From Elusimicrobiota bacterium (GTDB taxonomy: Bacteria; Elusimicrobiota; Elusimicrobia; UBA1565), in the NCBI GenBank assembly GCA_016212885.1, contig JACRDO010000174.1, forward strand, positions 1 through 35,925: 35,925 nucleotides of DNA. Direction: 5' to 3'. The notes beneath the pieces are model-generated. The model saw only the letters and a program-made list of their open reading frames with translations, ran no database searches and was not told the DNA's origin. Within the stretch, counting starts at the first letter, position 1. Each line of letters starts with the position of its first letter. Shown here one piece after another: positions 12,201 to 16,746 of this stretch. Made by a program: the position numbers and the translations under genes.

Positions 12201-13270
12201 GAGAGATACCCGTCTCCAGTGGTCCTGCCGCCCACCATCAGCACCCGGCCGTCCGGCAGGAGCGTAGCGGTGTAGAGCTCGCGCGCCGCGCTCATGGGCC
12301 CGGTCGATGTCCAGGCCCCGGCCGAGGGGTCGAAGACCTCCGCGCTGGAGAGATAGCCCCCGAGGTTCCCTCCCCCCGCGGCCAGGACGCGGCCATTGGG
12401 GAGTAGCGTCGCGGCGTGGAGCCCCCGTGCCGCGGCCAGAGCCCCGGTCGATGACCATGTCCCAAAGGCCGGATTGTAGAGATCCGCGCTGGAGAGATAA
12501 AAATCGCCGTTGTTGTATCCCCCCGCCGCCAGCACCAGCCCATTGGGAAGGAGCGTGGAGGCATGATACTCGCGCGCGGCCGACATGGGCCCGGTCGCGG
12601 ACCATGTCCCAGCCGACGGATCGTAGACCTCAGCCGCGGCGATGATTGCCCCTCCCGTGCTCTCCCCGCCCGCGGCCAGGACCTTGCCGCTCGGAAGAAG
12701 CGTCGCGGTGTGCCAGTGGCGCGCGGCCGACATGGACCCGGTCCCGGACCATGTCCCGACAGAGGGGTCGTAAAGCTCCGCGCTCGAGAGATAGTTCGTC
12801 CCGTCGTATCCCCCGGCCGCCAGCACCTTCCCGTTGGCCAGCAGGGTCAGGGTGTGGGTGCGGCGGGCGGCCGAGAGGGCTCCGGTCCCGGCCCAGGTCC
12901 CGGACGCGGGATCATAGAGCTCCGCGATCGAGAGCGCGGTCCCGCCCGTGGTCTCTCCGCCAACGACCAGGACCTTGCCGTTGGGCAGAAGCACGGCGGT
13001 GTGGTAGCCCCGCGCGGCGGCCATGGGCCCGGTCGCGGCCCAGGTCCCGGAGGCCGGATCGTAGAGCTCTGCGCTGGAAAGATATGTTCCGCCTCCGGAA
13101 GACCCGCCGGCCACCAGCACCTTCCCGCTCGGCAGGAGCGTCGCGGTATGAAGTCCTCGCGCCGCGGACATGCCGGATGCGCCCAAGAAGCCGGAGTACG
13201 CATCGCCGGGGAATAAGGATATGAGGCCGGCAGCCAAGAAGAATCGGCGAGCGCTCGGGCGGATGGACAT
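227..13270 (-). CDS. Giant secreted multi-domain repeat protein (kelch, FnIII, beta-helix, T9SS/FlgD-like C-terminus)
   Basis: 4347 residues in one open frame. The start is followed by a signal peptide (RPSARR n-region, FFLAAGLISLF core). Approximate domain order: 14 kelch-like repeats of about 47 residues with HTATLLPNGKVLAAGG and AELYDPSAGTW motifs (27-693); an IPT-like segment (693-843); two fibronectin-III modules (846-1046); six kelch repeats of another type with KLYAVGG and NEEYDP motifs (1086-1360); one FnIII (1363-1503); three pectinesterase-like beta-helix modules, each opening with a V-x-x-DG-x-x-x-[FY]-x-[ST]-IQ segment (near 1505, 2503 and 3017, the last ending near 3597); FnIII modules (3600-3870); Ig-like domains; and a FlgD/T9SS type A-like end (about 4246-4347) with YPVPFKPN, ITIYTVTGQKV and ASGVYLAVIKS. 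The likely role is a surface or extracellular carbohydrate- or adhesion-related protein. No catalytic triad was identified. The stop overlaps the PorV-like gene as ATGA. Confidence 0.93.
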   Translation of the reverse strand: MSIRPSARRFFLAAGLISLFPGDAYSGFLGASGMSAARGLHTATLLPSGKVLVAGGSSGGGTYLSSAELYDPASGTWAATGPMAAARGYHTAVLLPNGKVLVVGGETTGGTALSIAELYDPASGTWAGTGALSAARRTHTLTLLANGKVLAAGGYDGTNYLSSAELYDPSVGTWSGTGSMSAARHWHTATLLPSGKVLAAGGESTGGAIIAAAEVYDPSAGTWSATGPMSAAREYHASTLLPNGLVLAAGGYNNGDFYLSSADLYNPAFGTWSSTGALAAARGLHAATLLPNGRVLAAGGGNLGGYLSSAEVFDPSAGAWTSTGPMSAARELYTATLLPDGRVLMVGGRTTGDGYLSSAEVFRPSAGAWEGTGGMGSARRYHTATLLPNGKVLAAGWLITAELYDPIAGTWSGTGSMNSLHTNWHTATLLPSGKVLAAGGYDGDAMAAAELYDPSAGTWSVTGSMTTARQNHTATLLPNGKVLVAGGSGAGASNLSTAELYDSVTGTWSETGPMSSARDGHTAVLLPNGNVLVAGGWSGGETLFTAEIYDPAAGTWAATGSMASRRRYHTATLLPNGNVLAAGGASDIGFAYLSAAELYDPSAGTWAATGSMSAARRDHTATLLPSGRVLVAGGYNGAATSAAELYDPTAGAWSSAGPMGAAREDHTATLLPNGKVLAAGGYDGGVLSSAETASYTEYSYSAISSSVQPKINTVNGSAVFPAALTQGDTYAVTGTTFTGLNGGSGGGCADSSANLPRVYLMPNDSGNYGTMAGGGRLIDLSTSIYGAVEQTNYQNYQSSTNLAFTVPSGLQCGYYQLFVMANAIPSDFVSVQILPPALAVSPTAASPAFTNVYVSSFTAKWTPSAEPGVANSLIHASTASDFSGNPAYGLAIKLTGSSFTFTGLWPNSTYYFRAAAENCAGAGPWSGSLGATSTISNPIANPAFYRVFATSATVNWNPLPTAAQAGSSSTAEGYVLQGSTAANFSGVLYSSATANISLSTLTLTGLSVNTTCYFRVATLNWNGVPNTLAAGSTVTAIEAPASVVFDEISTCSITASAYAPEPAFSNLSKGLSGINLTTGAYGSWHSTGDVWTAKASMLTWRYLSAVAAIGAKLYAVGGSNGLVLSANEEYDPAANSWSSKASMPTGRHGVAAAAIGGRFYAVGGYNGAAMPANEEYDPAANAWTGKAFLPTPRYYLAAASISGRLYAVGGSDSGGSPAANNEEYDPVSNTWSSKASMPTARNSLAAAAVGGKLYAVGGSNGVAVSANEEYDPGANNWTGKAAMPTPATALAAAAVGGRLYALGGSGSLYANQEYDVAGNTWTSRAAIPSPRYGFAAAAVRGRICAVGSQSGGYEAANEEYDPGRSQTFAGLLPNKQYSFKAKARNAAGMETAESPMVSTYTLAVASLPLPGTPMFPNVLASSLTVNWSSGTAGTWFNGSGATYLVEASTMPTFIPTAASSLTANTFASLTWLLPNTIYYFRVQAYSSTGGTDFSWLVLGSTVPRYLPPGCGMGFNVRQDGSGDFASIQAALDALPKSLGTTACVVILDTGTYSEQVTVQGFANNGFQLKIMSDPSFASSAPAVSPPALSTAGFLIQNASVTLQNLSVLAANPMPYGVQASSAYVTLSSVSVSGGSAIYSAGISLSSWSAVSYSSVTVQNAHGIWLAGSRMTTAAYSSATTNNSSYSALFLQGASSNTISVFSASNLAGYSAVLAGGADYNTISDSTMTSNAAASVALYINNSDSNTVTRSFMSNPAGHSALLDGGADYNTISDSTMTSNAATYVALYIYDSDSNTVTRSFISNPADKGARLESGADYNTISDSTMTGGVQALYISNSDLNTVTRSYITTPAGYGAYLYNGADYNTISDSTMTSDSTYSALYIANSDSNTVTRSFMSNPAGHGAYLNDGADNNTISDSTVTSNSLGNVALYIANSDSNTVTRSFMSNSAGTGASLGGGADNNTISDSTMISNADGSNALYIWSSDSNTVARSFMSNPAGYGAVLYTGADYNTILDSTMSGGGFLYSALRIWANASNTVRRSFMSNPTGYGARLDGGAVYNTISDSTMTSGGYPALYIDDSDSNMVTRSFMSNPAGYGAALSGGADHNTISDSTMTSNAASYSPLYIGNSDSNTVTRSFMSNPAGTGAYLYDGADYNTISDSTMTGYYGLYLYQSSSNTIASSYIQGSTAVYVRGSTGTVISSSVLVGMLTSGSGLWMYNSSVNLSVSSSVISGGTQGAAVYLDAANSGELILSSITVQGAGTGVLIAQQAAGASLSIASMTFRSLPAGATAISFLSATMVSTFSRIDFSDAGIAVNVNAAALGGGSRITMDSFLGSKAGPPFENDPNGYVDWPGFLAEPLLARFTTPNRYLIAGTTVSISTATQQPIPTPIDVELFSFWGDPTPSTWAYHTVSVKSLDSTTTRAGTDPTKPVKDGVDWRPIGPGYSALPVNIDIGFTRARFYIWDTRLGTATLQASVVRQDGFAMPVITQPEYITPGSAGLPAGCGEGRNVKQDGSQHFTTIQAALDSLDPGLSTKTCVVIRDTQTYNEQVTIQGFDTSGFRLNILADPSFISSAPVISPPALSTAAFLIQNDSATLQNLRIVPAGAVSYGVKASSAYFTADRLVVDDAGGFIGEAGLAVSSWSAVSNSSISVPSATGLRIEGAGSSVSDTTAAIQTSLWHFALRLSNASGNTITRSFFSGDKAVRFESSNANTLSLTTATASATALSLASSSTNTIAGCAISGAVYGLYGDNANHNVVSRSTLASAAVPLYLAYSASNAITSSLMRSETTYGAYLHWAANYNTIANSTITSRAPGGLPLTSALFISGGSSNTIADSYIQGATAAWVTGGAAGTQIQSSVLATTHPACSGLWLSGSAVNLSLSSNTLIGGSQGAGARVEDGAGGDLVLSSSTVRGGRWGLIVAGPSSGASLSIATMTFQDLSAGATAIQFLSGVFVSTFSNVSFAGQGLAVNVDGSGLGAGARISMRSASGPKAGRVFENDPYNRVFWLGYIGDFPPGCATAVGVRKDGDADYASIQTAVDGSPKALTGDSCVVIRDASTYGEQVTVMGFANNGYQLKIMADPGFVSSAPVVSPPALSTAAFLIQNASVTLGHISIAPADAVSYGIQISSPYVVLNSVSVDGGSKIGLAAVALSSWDRISLSTITCGAAGARALYAAGASSITVQDSILSSAQGSAAYLRSARNISILRSTMTSGDPAGAGLWLADTSSSTISDSAIWNSGGSAARIDGNVSYNAILRSTMTANAQGYYALSIVNSSSNTVSDCALLNRRGDGAYLSAARYNAIERSAITSNWMAYRALYLNGASRNTISDSFLYNPFGYGAYLSANSDRNTILRSTAAGNSSSEAALHLAASASNTITQSFVLNPSGHAAVLGPGSDLNSVTLSTLTSSGESSNALYIEGNSSNSIQGSYLQASTAVYVRDSTGTVFSGDILMATHTAGSGLGLGGGNVNFTLISSTVAGGRQGAGIYLSGGNTGELALLADVVAGGRYGILIASQTANLTISTITFQSLAPGAAALVLAPGRRILTFSRLNFADPGIAVNVDAGFLEPGSHVMMISAFGSRAGPLYENDPNSLVDWSDFNYEIYAEGFTDVFTSSLSVLWSSSFPSGTRYYAQLSTASDFTGAVLSSATYGLAATFTGLSPNVPYYARASYSPSGPFTILGTAMPALLPGPPGAPSGTALGVSSIAWTWSAASDAVGYRILQASNLGAQLGTSAVPHFEQIALATNTAYGIVAGATNPSGLGPLSPSATAYTLAAPPSGAAVSSVEGASATLSWSLNTNPAWTIAEVERSVTGAAFISVFKGSATAYTDYYLLGCTTYTYRVRNRNGDGIPSAYGHAADFTTKGSTPLPPGGLSAESLAGRRIRVSWEPSPSEGIVGYRLYYDSGTGTLDTAALAVFSSTVTSYLTEPLSSGVSYKFALRAINRCGVEEQNARLLAAATAVESLTGVQAAIKVPQGGKKIMGNRVTVLAELIRGDAGQTKRIRFQYKGVAEADWHDIVVPVQDINHPNPATDFPYLVHWDVTAVSTGDYQLMAAATDIFGAADTSPPSIVVSVSANPADCDINETSLGAGMVLKQQVVHNSVENSIAAADEGSKQVTKVVIPAEALDAGTVTVSVVNNSAGGLVSQPGINAIGVSVEITLSNGQSRLAGGRTAALELYYPDEDDDGIVDGKGVRVENLELRTHDPATGEWRKEFASTVDRTNKKITGYTPHFSLFAVVAPMFADLSSLTVYPVPFKPNNAIADDGVPYDSGIANSGIIFNNLPDRATITIYTVTGQKVKHLDSRGAVTVPWDVTNEGGQDAASGVYLAVIKSPGQKAVVRKIAVIR
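6770..8130 (-). repeat. Ten tandem ~138-150 bp coding repeats in the first beta-helix
   Basis: Ten near-identical units begin at about 6782, 6931, 7070, 7218, 7366, 7510, 7657, 7795, 7939 and 8088, each marked on the plus strand by a close variant of ggtcatggtgctgtccgag. Each encodes 46-50 residues with the pattern ADYNTISDSTMTSNA, ALYI-x-NSDSNTVTRSF and MSNPAGYGA, which is two or more coils of a right-handed beta-helix. Unit lengths are all multiples of three within small changes, so the frame is kept. DNA-level similarity well beyond what the protein needs suggests recent duplication or gene conversion. Residues are roughly 1713-2167 of the giant protein. Confidence 0.9.
9190..10015 (-). 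repeat. Six-unit second kelch propeller in the giant protein
   Basis: Six units share W-(T/S)-x-KA-x-(M/L)PT-x-R at the start, then a hydrophobic AAAA stretch, GG-(K/R)-LYAVGG and NEEYDP-x-x-N. This is a classical kelch pattern distinct from the N-terminal block, so the two propellers have different origins. Six units fit a single six-bladed propeller. Confidence 0.8.
11190..13190 (-). repeat. Fourteen kelch-like coding repeats at the N-terminus of the giant protein
   Basis: Fourteen units of about 141-150 bp encode the consensus (S/P)M-x-x-AR-x-x-HTATLLP(N/S)GKVL-x-AGG followed by AELYDPSAGTW-x-x-TG. Fourteen units would fit two seven-bladed propellers, which is inference. The unit starting near 12100 is shortened, missing several residues after AAGW. 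DNA similarity between units is visible but lower than in the beta-helix block. Confidence 0.85.
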
Positions 13271-13283
13271 CCGATGTCCGGAC
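13265..13283. promoter_or_regulatory. Inverted repeat holding the giant gene's start codon
   Basis: GGACAT-CCG-ATGTCC (13265-13279) is a perfect 6-bp inverted repeat with a 3-base loop, and it overlaps the palindrome GTCCGGAC (13276-13283). The ATG of the giant gene (13270-13268) is in one arm, so in mRNA the start codon could be base-paired. No good Shine-Dalgarno sequence is visible before it, only an A-rich run. Read on the plus strand, the hairpin plus GGAC and eight T also resembles an intrinsic terminator. Confidence 0.5.
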
Positions 13284-13323
13284 TTTTTTTTAAGGCATTT
13301 GTTATTTAAAGACTTCTCTTAGG

Positions 13324-13352
13324 GTTATAACAGCCGGATGTGGTTATGTCAA
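13324..13352 (-). promoter_or_regulatory. Sigma-70-type promoter of the giant protein gene
   Basis: On the minus strand TTGACA (13352-13347) is followed by exactly 17 bases and TATAAC (13329-13324). The -35 matches consensus perfectly and the -10 matches five of six bases. Transcription would start about 45 bases before the ATG at 13270. The -35 lies inside one of the 16-bp direct repeats that flank the ATPase gene. Confidence 0.7.
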
Positions 13353-13357
13353 TACAA
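13342..13357. repeat. Left copy of a 16-bp direct repeat flanking the ATPase gene
   Basis: GGTTATGTCAATACAA here matches GGTTGTGTCAATACAA at 14593-14608 in 15 of 16 positions, in the same orientation. The copies lie 1251 bp apart and enclose the AAA+ ATPase gene with its own promoter. This copy includes the -35 box of the giant gene promoter. Confidence 0.75.
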
Positions 13358-13362
13358 TCCGT

Positions 13363-13406
13363 GGTCGAGGTTTACCCGGACAGGGTCGTCTGGAACGACC
13401 TCGACC
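13363..13406. terminator. Nested hairpin just after the ATPase gene
   Basis: GGTCGAGG (13363-13370) pairs perfectly with CCTCGACC (13399-13406). Inside the same stretch GGTCGT (13384-13389) pairs with ACGACC (13395-13400) around a 5-base loop. The structure starts three bases beyond the ATPase stop. There is no T-run, so if it ends transcription it is not a classical intrinsic terminator. It could instead be part of the boundary of the inserted segment. Confidence 0.4.
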
Positions 13407-13408
13407 GC

Positions 13409-14521
13409 TCAGTAGTTCTTCCAAATCAACCAAGACTTGAGGAAGGGGTTGACGAACTTGTACTCGCCCTGATGCCGGTAAATGATTTTCAGTTGAACCA
13501 GTCGGTTGAGCGCCTTCTTTACAGAGGCCGGCAAGGTGAGGCCAATTCCATGAACAAAGGCGGACGATTGGGGCGCCTTGCCTCCCATACGCGCCAAACC
13601 TGCCAGACACTTCAACTGCTGACCGGTCAGCTGGACAAGCACGGATTCATACCCCTTCGACTCGCGAGCGTAGATCAGTTCAAGCGCTGCGCCGATATTC
13701 GCTTCGCGCATCGCGTCCTTGTAGGAAGTCGTTTCCCACAGCGCGCCGCAAAGCTCTTGGACATCGCCAGGCACGGACTCCGCAATTTCGACCACCCTCT
13801 TCATGAGTCCGCTGTCCACAGACCTTTTTCCCAGTGTAAACTTGTCTGCCAGAAACCGCGCGAACGCGTCCGTATCGAGAGGACCGACGTCCACCGAGAC
13901 TGCGGACTTGAAGAAAGCGCTTTCTGGGTCGGTGAATATTTCGCTCATCTGATTGCGCACGCTGCCCGCGAAGATGTAAGCCATGTCCTTGTGAAACTGA
14001 ATCCTGCTCCTGAGAATGGACAGGGTCGCTTTGGCGTCCGGCAGGTTCAGGATGTCCTGAAACTCGTCAAACACGACCACAAGCGGCGTCTTCTTGTGAA
14101 CGCTATGGATTAAATCGAGCAGACCGTCAATCGAGTCTGGCCGCATCCGAACGGCAGCGTCCAGTGATACGGACGGCTGCCCGGTCACGGGATCGACAGA
14201 AACAACCGGTCTGAGTTGTGAAACCGACTTGAGCACCCTCTCAAGGAATCCCGCCTGCTGTTCCATCGAAATCAAGGCCTTGACCATGCGTTTGCAGAGA
14301 TCGTCGGCGGTCTTGATTTCCAGCATATCCACATACAACATGCGCAGTCGCTTCATTTGTCTGACGGATTCATAGATGAGCGATGTCTTGCCCATCCGTC
14401 TTTCCCCTTGGATCTCCACATTCTGGCCGGACCTGATGAATCCTGTTAGTTGCTTCAGTAGTGCGGGCCTGGGGCAGAAATCGTCTGCGCTGACCACGCG
14501 TCCATACTTGAATGGGTTCAT
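13409..14521 (-). CDS. AAA+ ATPase of the ATPase_2 (archaeal-type/STAND-like) family
   Basis: 370 residues. The N-terminus NPFKYGRVV and the P-loop GERRMGKTSL (about residues 39-48) followed by Walker B VVVFDEFQD are typical of the ATPase_2 family, also annotated as archaeal ATPase or ORC1-like. A later FAGSVRNQM stretch resembles sensor 1. The C-terminal ~80 residues (LTGQQLKCLAGLAR through YRHQGEYKFVNPFLKSWL) look like a winged helix, a usual arrangement in this family. AGGAG lies 6 bases before the ATG. The gene stands alone, is less GC-rich than its neighbours, has its own operator-like promoter, and is enclosed by 16-bp direct repeats. Cellular role unknown; such ATPases often act in signalling, defence or mobile contexts, but nothing here shows which. 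Confidence 0.85.
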   Translation of the reverse strand: MNPFKYGRVVSADDFCPRPALLKQLTGFIRSGQNVEIQGERRMGKTSLIYESVRQMKRLRMLYVDMLEIKTADDLCKRMVKALISMEQQAGFLERVLKSVSQLRPVVSVDPVTGQPSVSLDAAVRMRPDSIDGLLDLIHSVHKKTPLVVVFDEFQDILNLPDAKATLSILRSRIQFHKDMAYIFAGSVRNQMSEIFTDPESAFFKSAVSVDVGPLDTDAFARFLADKFTLGKRSVDSGLMKRVVEIAESVPGDVQELCGALWETTSYKDAMREANIGAALELIYARESKGYESVLVQLTGQQLKCLAGLARMGGKAPQSSAFVHGIGLTLPASVKKALNRLVQLKIIYRHQGEYKFVNPFLKSWLIWKNY

Positions 14522-14544
14522 ATCCGTCTCCTTTATCGTCCCAT

Positions 14545-14574
14545 ATAGTATGATACTAAACAGTATGATATCAA
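14545..14574 (-). promoter_or_regulatory. ATPase promoter with two operator-like motifs
   Basis: On the minus strand TTGATA (14574-14569) and TACTAT (14550-14545) are 18 bases apart. The plus strand shows AGTATGATACT (14547-14557), a perfect palindrome around a central G, and a second AGTATGATA at 14562-14570, 15 bases on. Two such sites overlapping a promoter are what an autoregulator or dimeric repressor would use; the regulator is unknown. Confidence 0.55.
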
Positions 14575-14592
14575 ATGAGGTTTTCCGGAGCC

Positions 14593-14608
14593 GGTTGTGT
14601 CAATACAA
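14593..14608. repeat. Right copy of the 16-bp direct repeat flanking the ATPase gene
   Basis: GGTTGTGTCAATACAA. This copy covers the last two codons and the stop of the glycosyltransferase gene (stop at 14602-14600), so any insertion event used the 3' end of that gene as target. Confidence 0.75.
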
Positions 14609-15727
14609 CTCCAGATACCGCGCGGCGACGCGGTCTATGGAGTACCGCGCTTCGGCATCAGCCCTGGCTGAGCGGCCGAGCCGGAAGGCCAGGCCGGACT
14701 CCGTGAGCAGTTTGACGATCTGCCGGCGCTCTTCCGCGGGGTCGTTGGGATCGAAGAGCAGGCCGGTTCTGCCCTCCGAGACCGCCTCTCGGGTCCCTCC
14801 GACGCGGCTGGCCAGCACCGCCAGGCCCGTGGCCATGGCTTCGAGCAGGGCGTTGGAGAGCCCTTCCGACACGGAGGGCAGGACGAAGATGTCGGCTGCC
14901 GCGTAGAGCTTCGCGATGTCGTGCGTGGGCTCCAGCACCTTGGCGCGGCCCTCCAGGCCCAGCCGGGAGATTTCCTCGCGGATGGCGCCTTCCTCGGGCC
15001 CGGAGCCCGCCATGAAGAAACTGGCTTCCGTCTTCGCCTCGCCAAGCGCCTCGGCGAAGGATCTCAGAAAACCGCATAGGCGCTTCTCCGGGGCGAGCCT
15101 GCCCACGTAGAGGAACAAGAGCCCCGGCCGGCAGAGGCCGCGGCGCAGGGCGATCTTCTCCTCCGCCTCCGGAGGCCGGTAGGTCTTCAAGTCCACGCCG
15201 TTGGGGATGAGGGCCGCCTCCGCGCCGATCCCCTCGCGCAGCTCATCGAGCAGATCGCGCGCGACGCAGACGAACCGGGGCTTGAGCCTCTTGAGCAGCC
15301 AGAGCTTCAGCCGGCCGGGACGGGTCTTTGAGGACGCCGCGATCTCTCCGATCCCCCGCCCCCCGCCGATCTTGACGACGGCGCGCTTCTTAAGCAGGCG
15401 CGCCGCCAGGGCCGCGGCGATGGCCGGTGAGCCGGCCAGATGCACGTGGACCGCGTCGTAGCCGATGGCATTCGCCATGAGGAAGGCGAAGCTCGACAGG
15501 AGGAAGACGGCCGAATCGATGAGCGGCCCGGCCCCGCTGAAGGCGGCCAGGCGCCTGACCAGGATACCGGAAACGAATTCCCGCGGGGCAAGCCCGTCGA
15601 GCCGCCGGGTCAGGATCATGACCTGCGCGCCCTGCGCCTTGAGGGCCTTGGAGAGCTCCAGGGCCTGCTTCTCCGCCCCGCCGATGTGCGGATAGAAGTT
15701 CGGGGTGAGCATCACGACCCGCTTCAT
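14600..15727 (-). CDS. GT4-family glycosyltransferase
   Basis: 375 residues. The N-terminal Rossmann part has PNFYPHIGGAEKQALELSKA, the acceptor-side signature of GT4 enzymes. The C-terminal half has LFLYVGRLAPEKR, then FVLPSVSEGLSNALLEAMA with the E-x7-E motif, and VGGTREAVSEGRTGLLFDP, which contact the nucleotide-sugar. It would transfer a sugar from an NDP- or GDP-donor to a lipid-linked or surface acceptor at the cytoplasmic face; donor and acceptor cannot be read from the sequence. The start at 15727 was chosen because GGAGGGGG lies just before the ATG and the ATG overlaps the methyltransferase stop as ATGA. Last gene of the flippase-methyltransferase-glycosyltransferase set. Confidence 0.9.
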   Translation of the reverse strand: MKRVVMLTPNFYPHIGGAEKQALELSKALKAQGAQVMILTRRLDGLAPREFVSGILVRRLAAFSGAGPLIDSAVFLLSSFAFLMANAIGYDAVHVHLAGSPAIAAALAARLLKKRAVVKIGGGRGIGEIAASSKTRPGRLKLWLLKRLKPRFVCVARDLLDELREGIGAEAALIPNGVDLKTYRPPEAEEKIALRRGLCRPGLLFLYVGRLAPEKRLCGFLRSFAEALGEAKTEASFFMAGSGPEEGAIREEISRLGLEGRAKVLEPTHDIAKLYAAADIFVLPSVSEGLSNALLEAMATGLAVLASRVGGTREAVSEGRTGLLFDPNDPAEERRQIVKLLTESGLAFRLGRSARADAEARYSIDRVAARYLELY

Positions 15728-16746
15728 TTCCCCCTCCTTCCCAGGAATCCGACCTTCGGGACCATGCCGTGGGCGAGCTGGCCGAGGATCTCGAAGCCGG
15801 CGGCCGCGAACCAGGCGCTCACCTCCTCCTTGGTGTGCTTGCTCTGATACGGCGGGGCGAGCCAGTCGAAGTTCTCCTGGAGGCGGACCCGGTAATCCGG
15901 ATGCGCGGAAAACGTGGCGTATTTGAGCAGAGGCAGGGCCCCGAGCGCGGCGAGCGGGTGGCAGAGCGCATAGAGCAGAGGCACCGGGAGGCGGGTCGTG
16001 AAGGCACGCAGGAGGTCGCTCAGGACCATGCGCGTCCAGACAACGAACCACGCCAAGGGCAGGACCTCCTTGAGCCACTCGCGGCCGCCCCGCAAGGGAT
16101 TCGTCGAAAAGCTGCGCCAGGACCCCGGCCGTCCGTACACCCAGAGGGTCAGAAGCCCCTTCGGCTTCACCAGGGCTCCGAGCCGCTTGAGCGCAGCCTC
16201 CGCGCTCTTCGTGTGATGGATCACGCCGAGGCTGTAGACCACGTCGAAGACCTTGGGCCTGAAAGGGGGATTGAGAATGTCGCCCTGCACCAGGTGCAGC
16301 CTGGGGGAGCGTCGCGCATCCCCGACGAGCCTCTGCAGGCTCTCCGAAAGGTCGAAAGCCACGACTTCGGCCCCGAGCTCGAGCGCGATCCGGGCATAGC
16401 GTCCCATGCCGCAGCCGCCGTCCAGGACCAAGCGGCCCTCCCAGGCGTTTTCTGGCAGCTGCGTCTCCGTGAGGAAGACGGAGCGGTCCTCGGGCATGGC
16501 CCCGGGATAGCGCAGCCACTCCCAGCCGAAGCTCTCCCCTGTCCTGCGCACGCGCGCCTCCGGGGAGGCGTCCGCGAACATCTGCGCAATGCCTTGGGCG
16601 ATCGGATACTCCTTGGAGCATAGCCTGCAGGCCAGGGCCCCGTCCTGCATGTCCTCGCCCTCCCTTGGCATGGATTCCAGGCGCGAGAACGAGAGCTCGC
16701 CGCGGCACGCCGGACAGACCAAGAACGGCAGAAGAGAGAGCTTCAT
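15724..16746 (-). CDS. Class I SAM methyltransferase with N-terminal Trm112-like zinc ribbon
   Basis: 340 residues. The N-terminal ~55 residues carry CPACRG and CRLCSKEYPI, a four-cysteine Trm112-like ribbon. The catalytic domain has the SAM-binding motif I VLDGGCGMGRYA, an acidic residue after AEVVAFD, and FDVVYSLGVIHHTKS as motif IV/post-IV. The C-terminal ~130 residues are unassigned and partly hydrophobic. Similar ribbon-methyltransferase proteins are common in surface polysaccharide clusters, where they methylate sugars or lipid carriers; the substrate here is unknown. The ATG overlaps the upstream stop as ATGA, and its own stop overlaps the glycosyltransferase ATG. Confidence 0.87.
   Translation of the reverse strand: MKLSLLPFLVCPACRGELSFSRLESMPREGEDMQDGALACRLCSKEYPIAQGIAQMFADASPEARVRRTGESFGWEWLRYPGAMPEDRSVFLTETQLPENAWEGRLVLDGGCGMGRYARIALELGAEVVAFDLSESLQRLVGDARRSPRLHLVQGDILNPPFRPKVFDVVYSLGVIHHTKSAEAALKRLGALVKPKGLLTLWVYGRPGSWRSFSTNPLRGGREWLKEVLPLAWFVVWTRMVLSDLLRAFTTRLPVPLLYALCHPLAALGALPLLKYATFSAHPDYRVRLQENFDWLAPPYQSKHTKEEVSAWFAAAGFEILGQLAHGMVPKVGFLGRRGK

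Noticed and set aside
227-13270. Active pectinesterase function of the giant protein
   Set aside because: The beta-helix caps resemble pectinesterase, but the catalytic Asp and Arg pattern (GxxDF/LWGR) was not found in the repeats.
13342-14608. Integron gene cassette around the ATPase
   Set aside because: The direct repeats do not contain the GTTRRRY core sites of attC, and there is no integrase gene nearby.
15728-16708. Upstream extension of the glycosyltransferase frame
   Set aside because: The extra residues run antisense in frame to the methyltransferase coding region, are Arg/Gly/Ala-rich and show no domain; the ribosome-binding site and ATGA overlap place the start at 15727.
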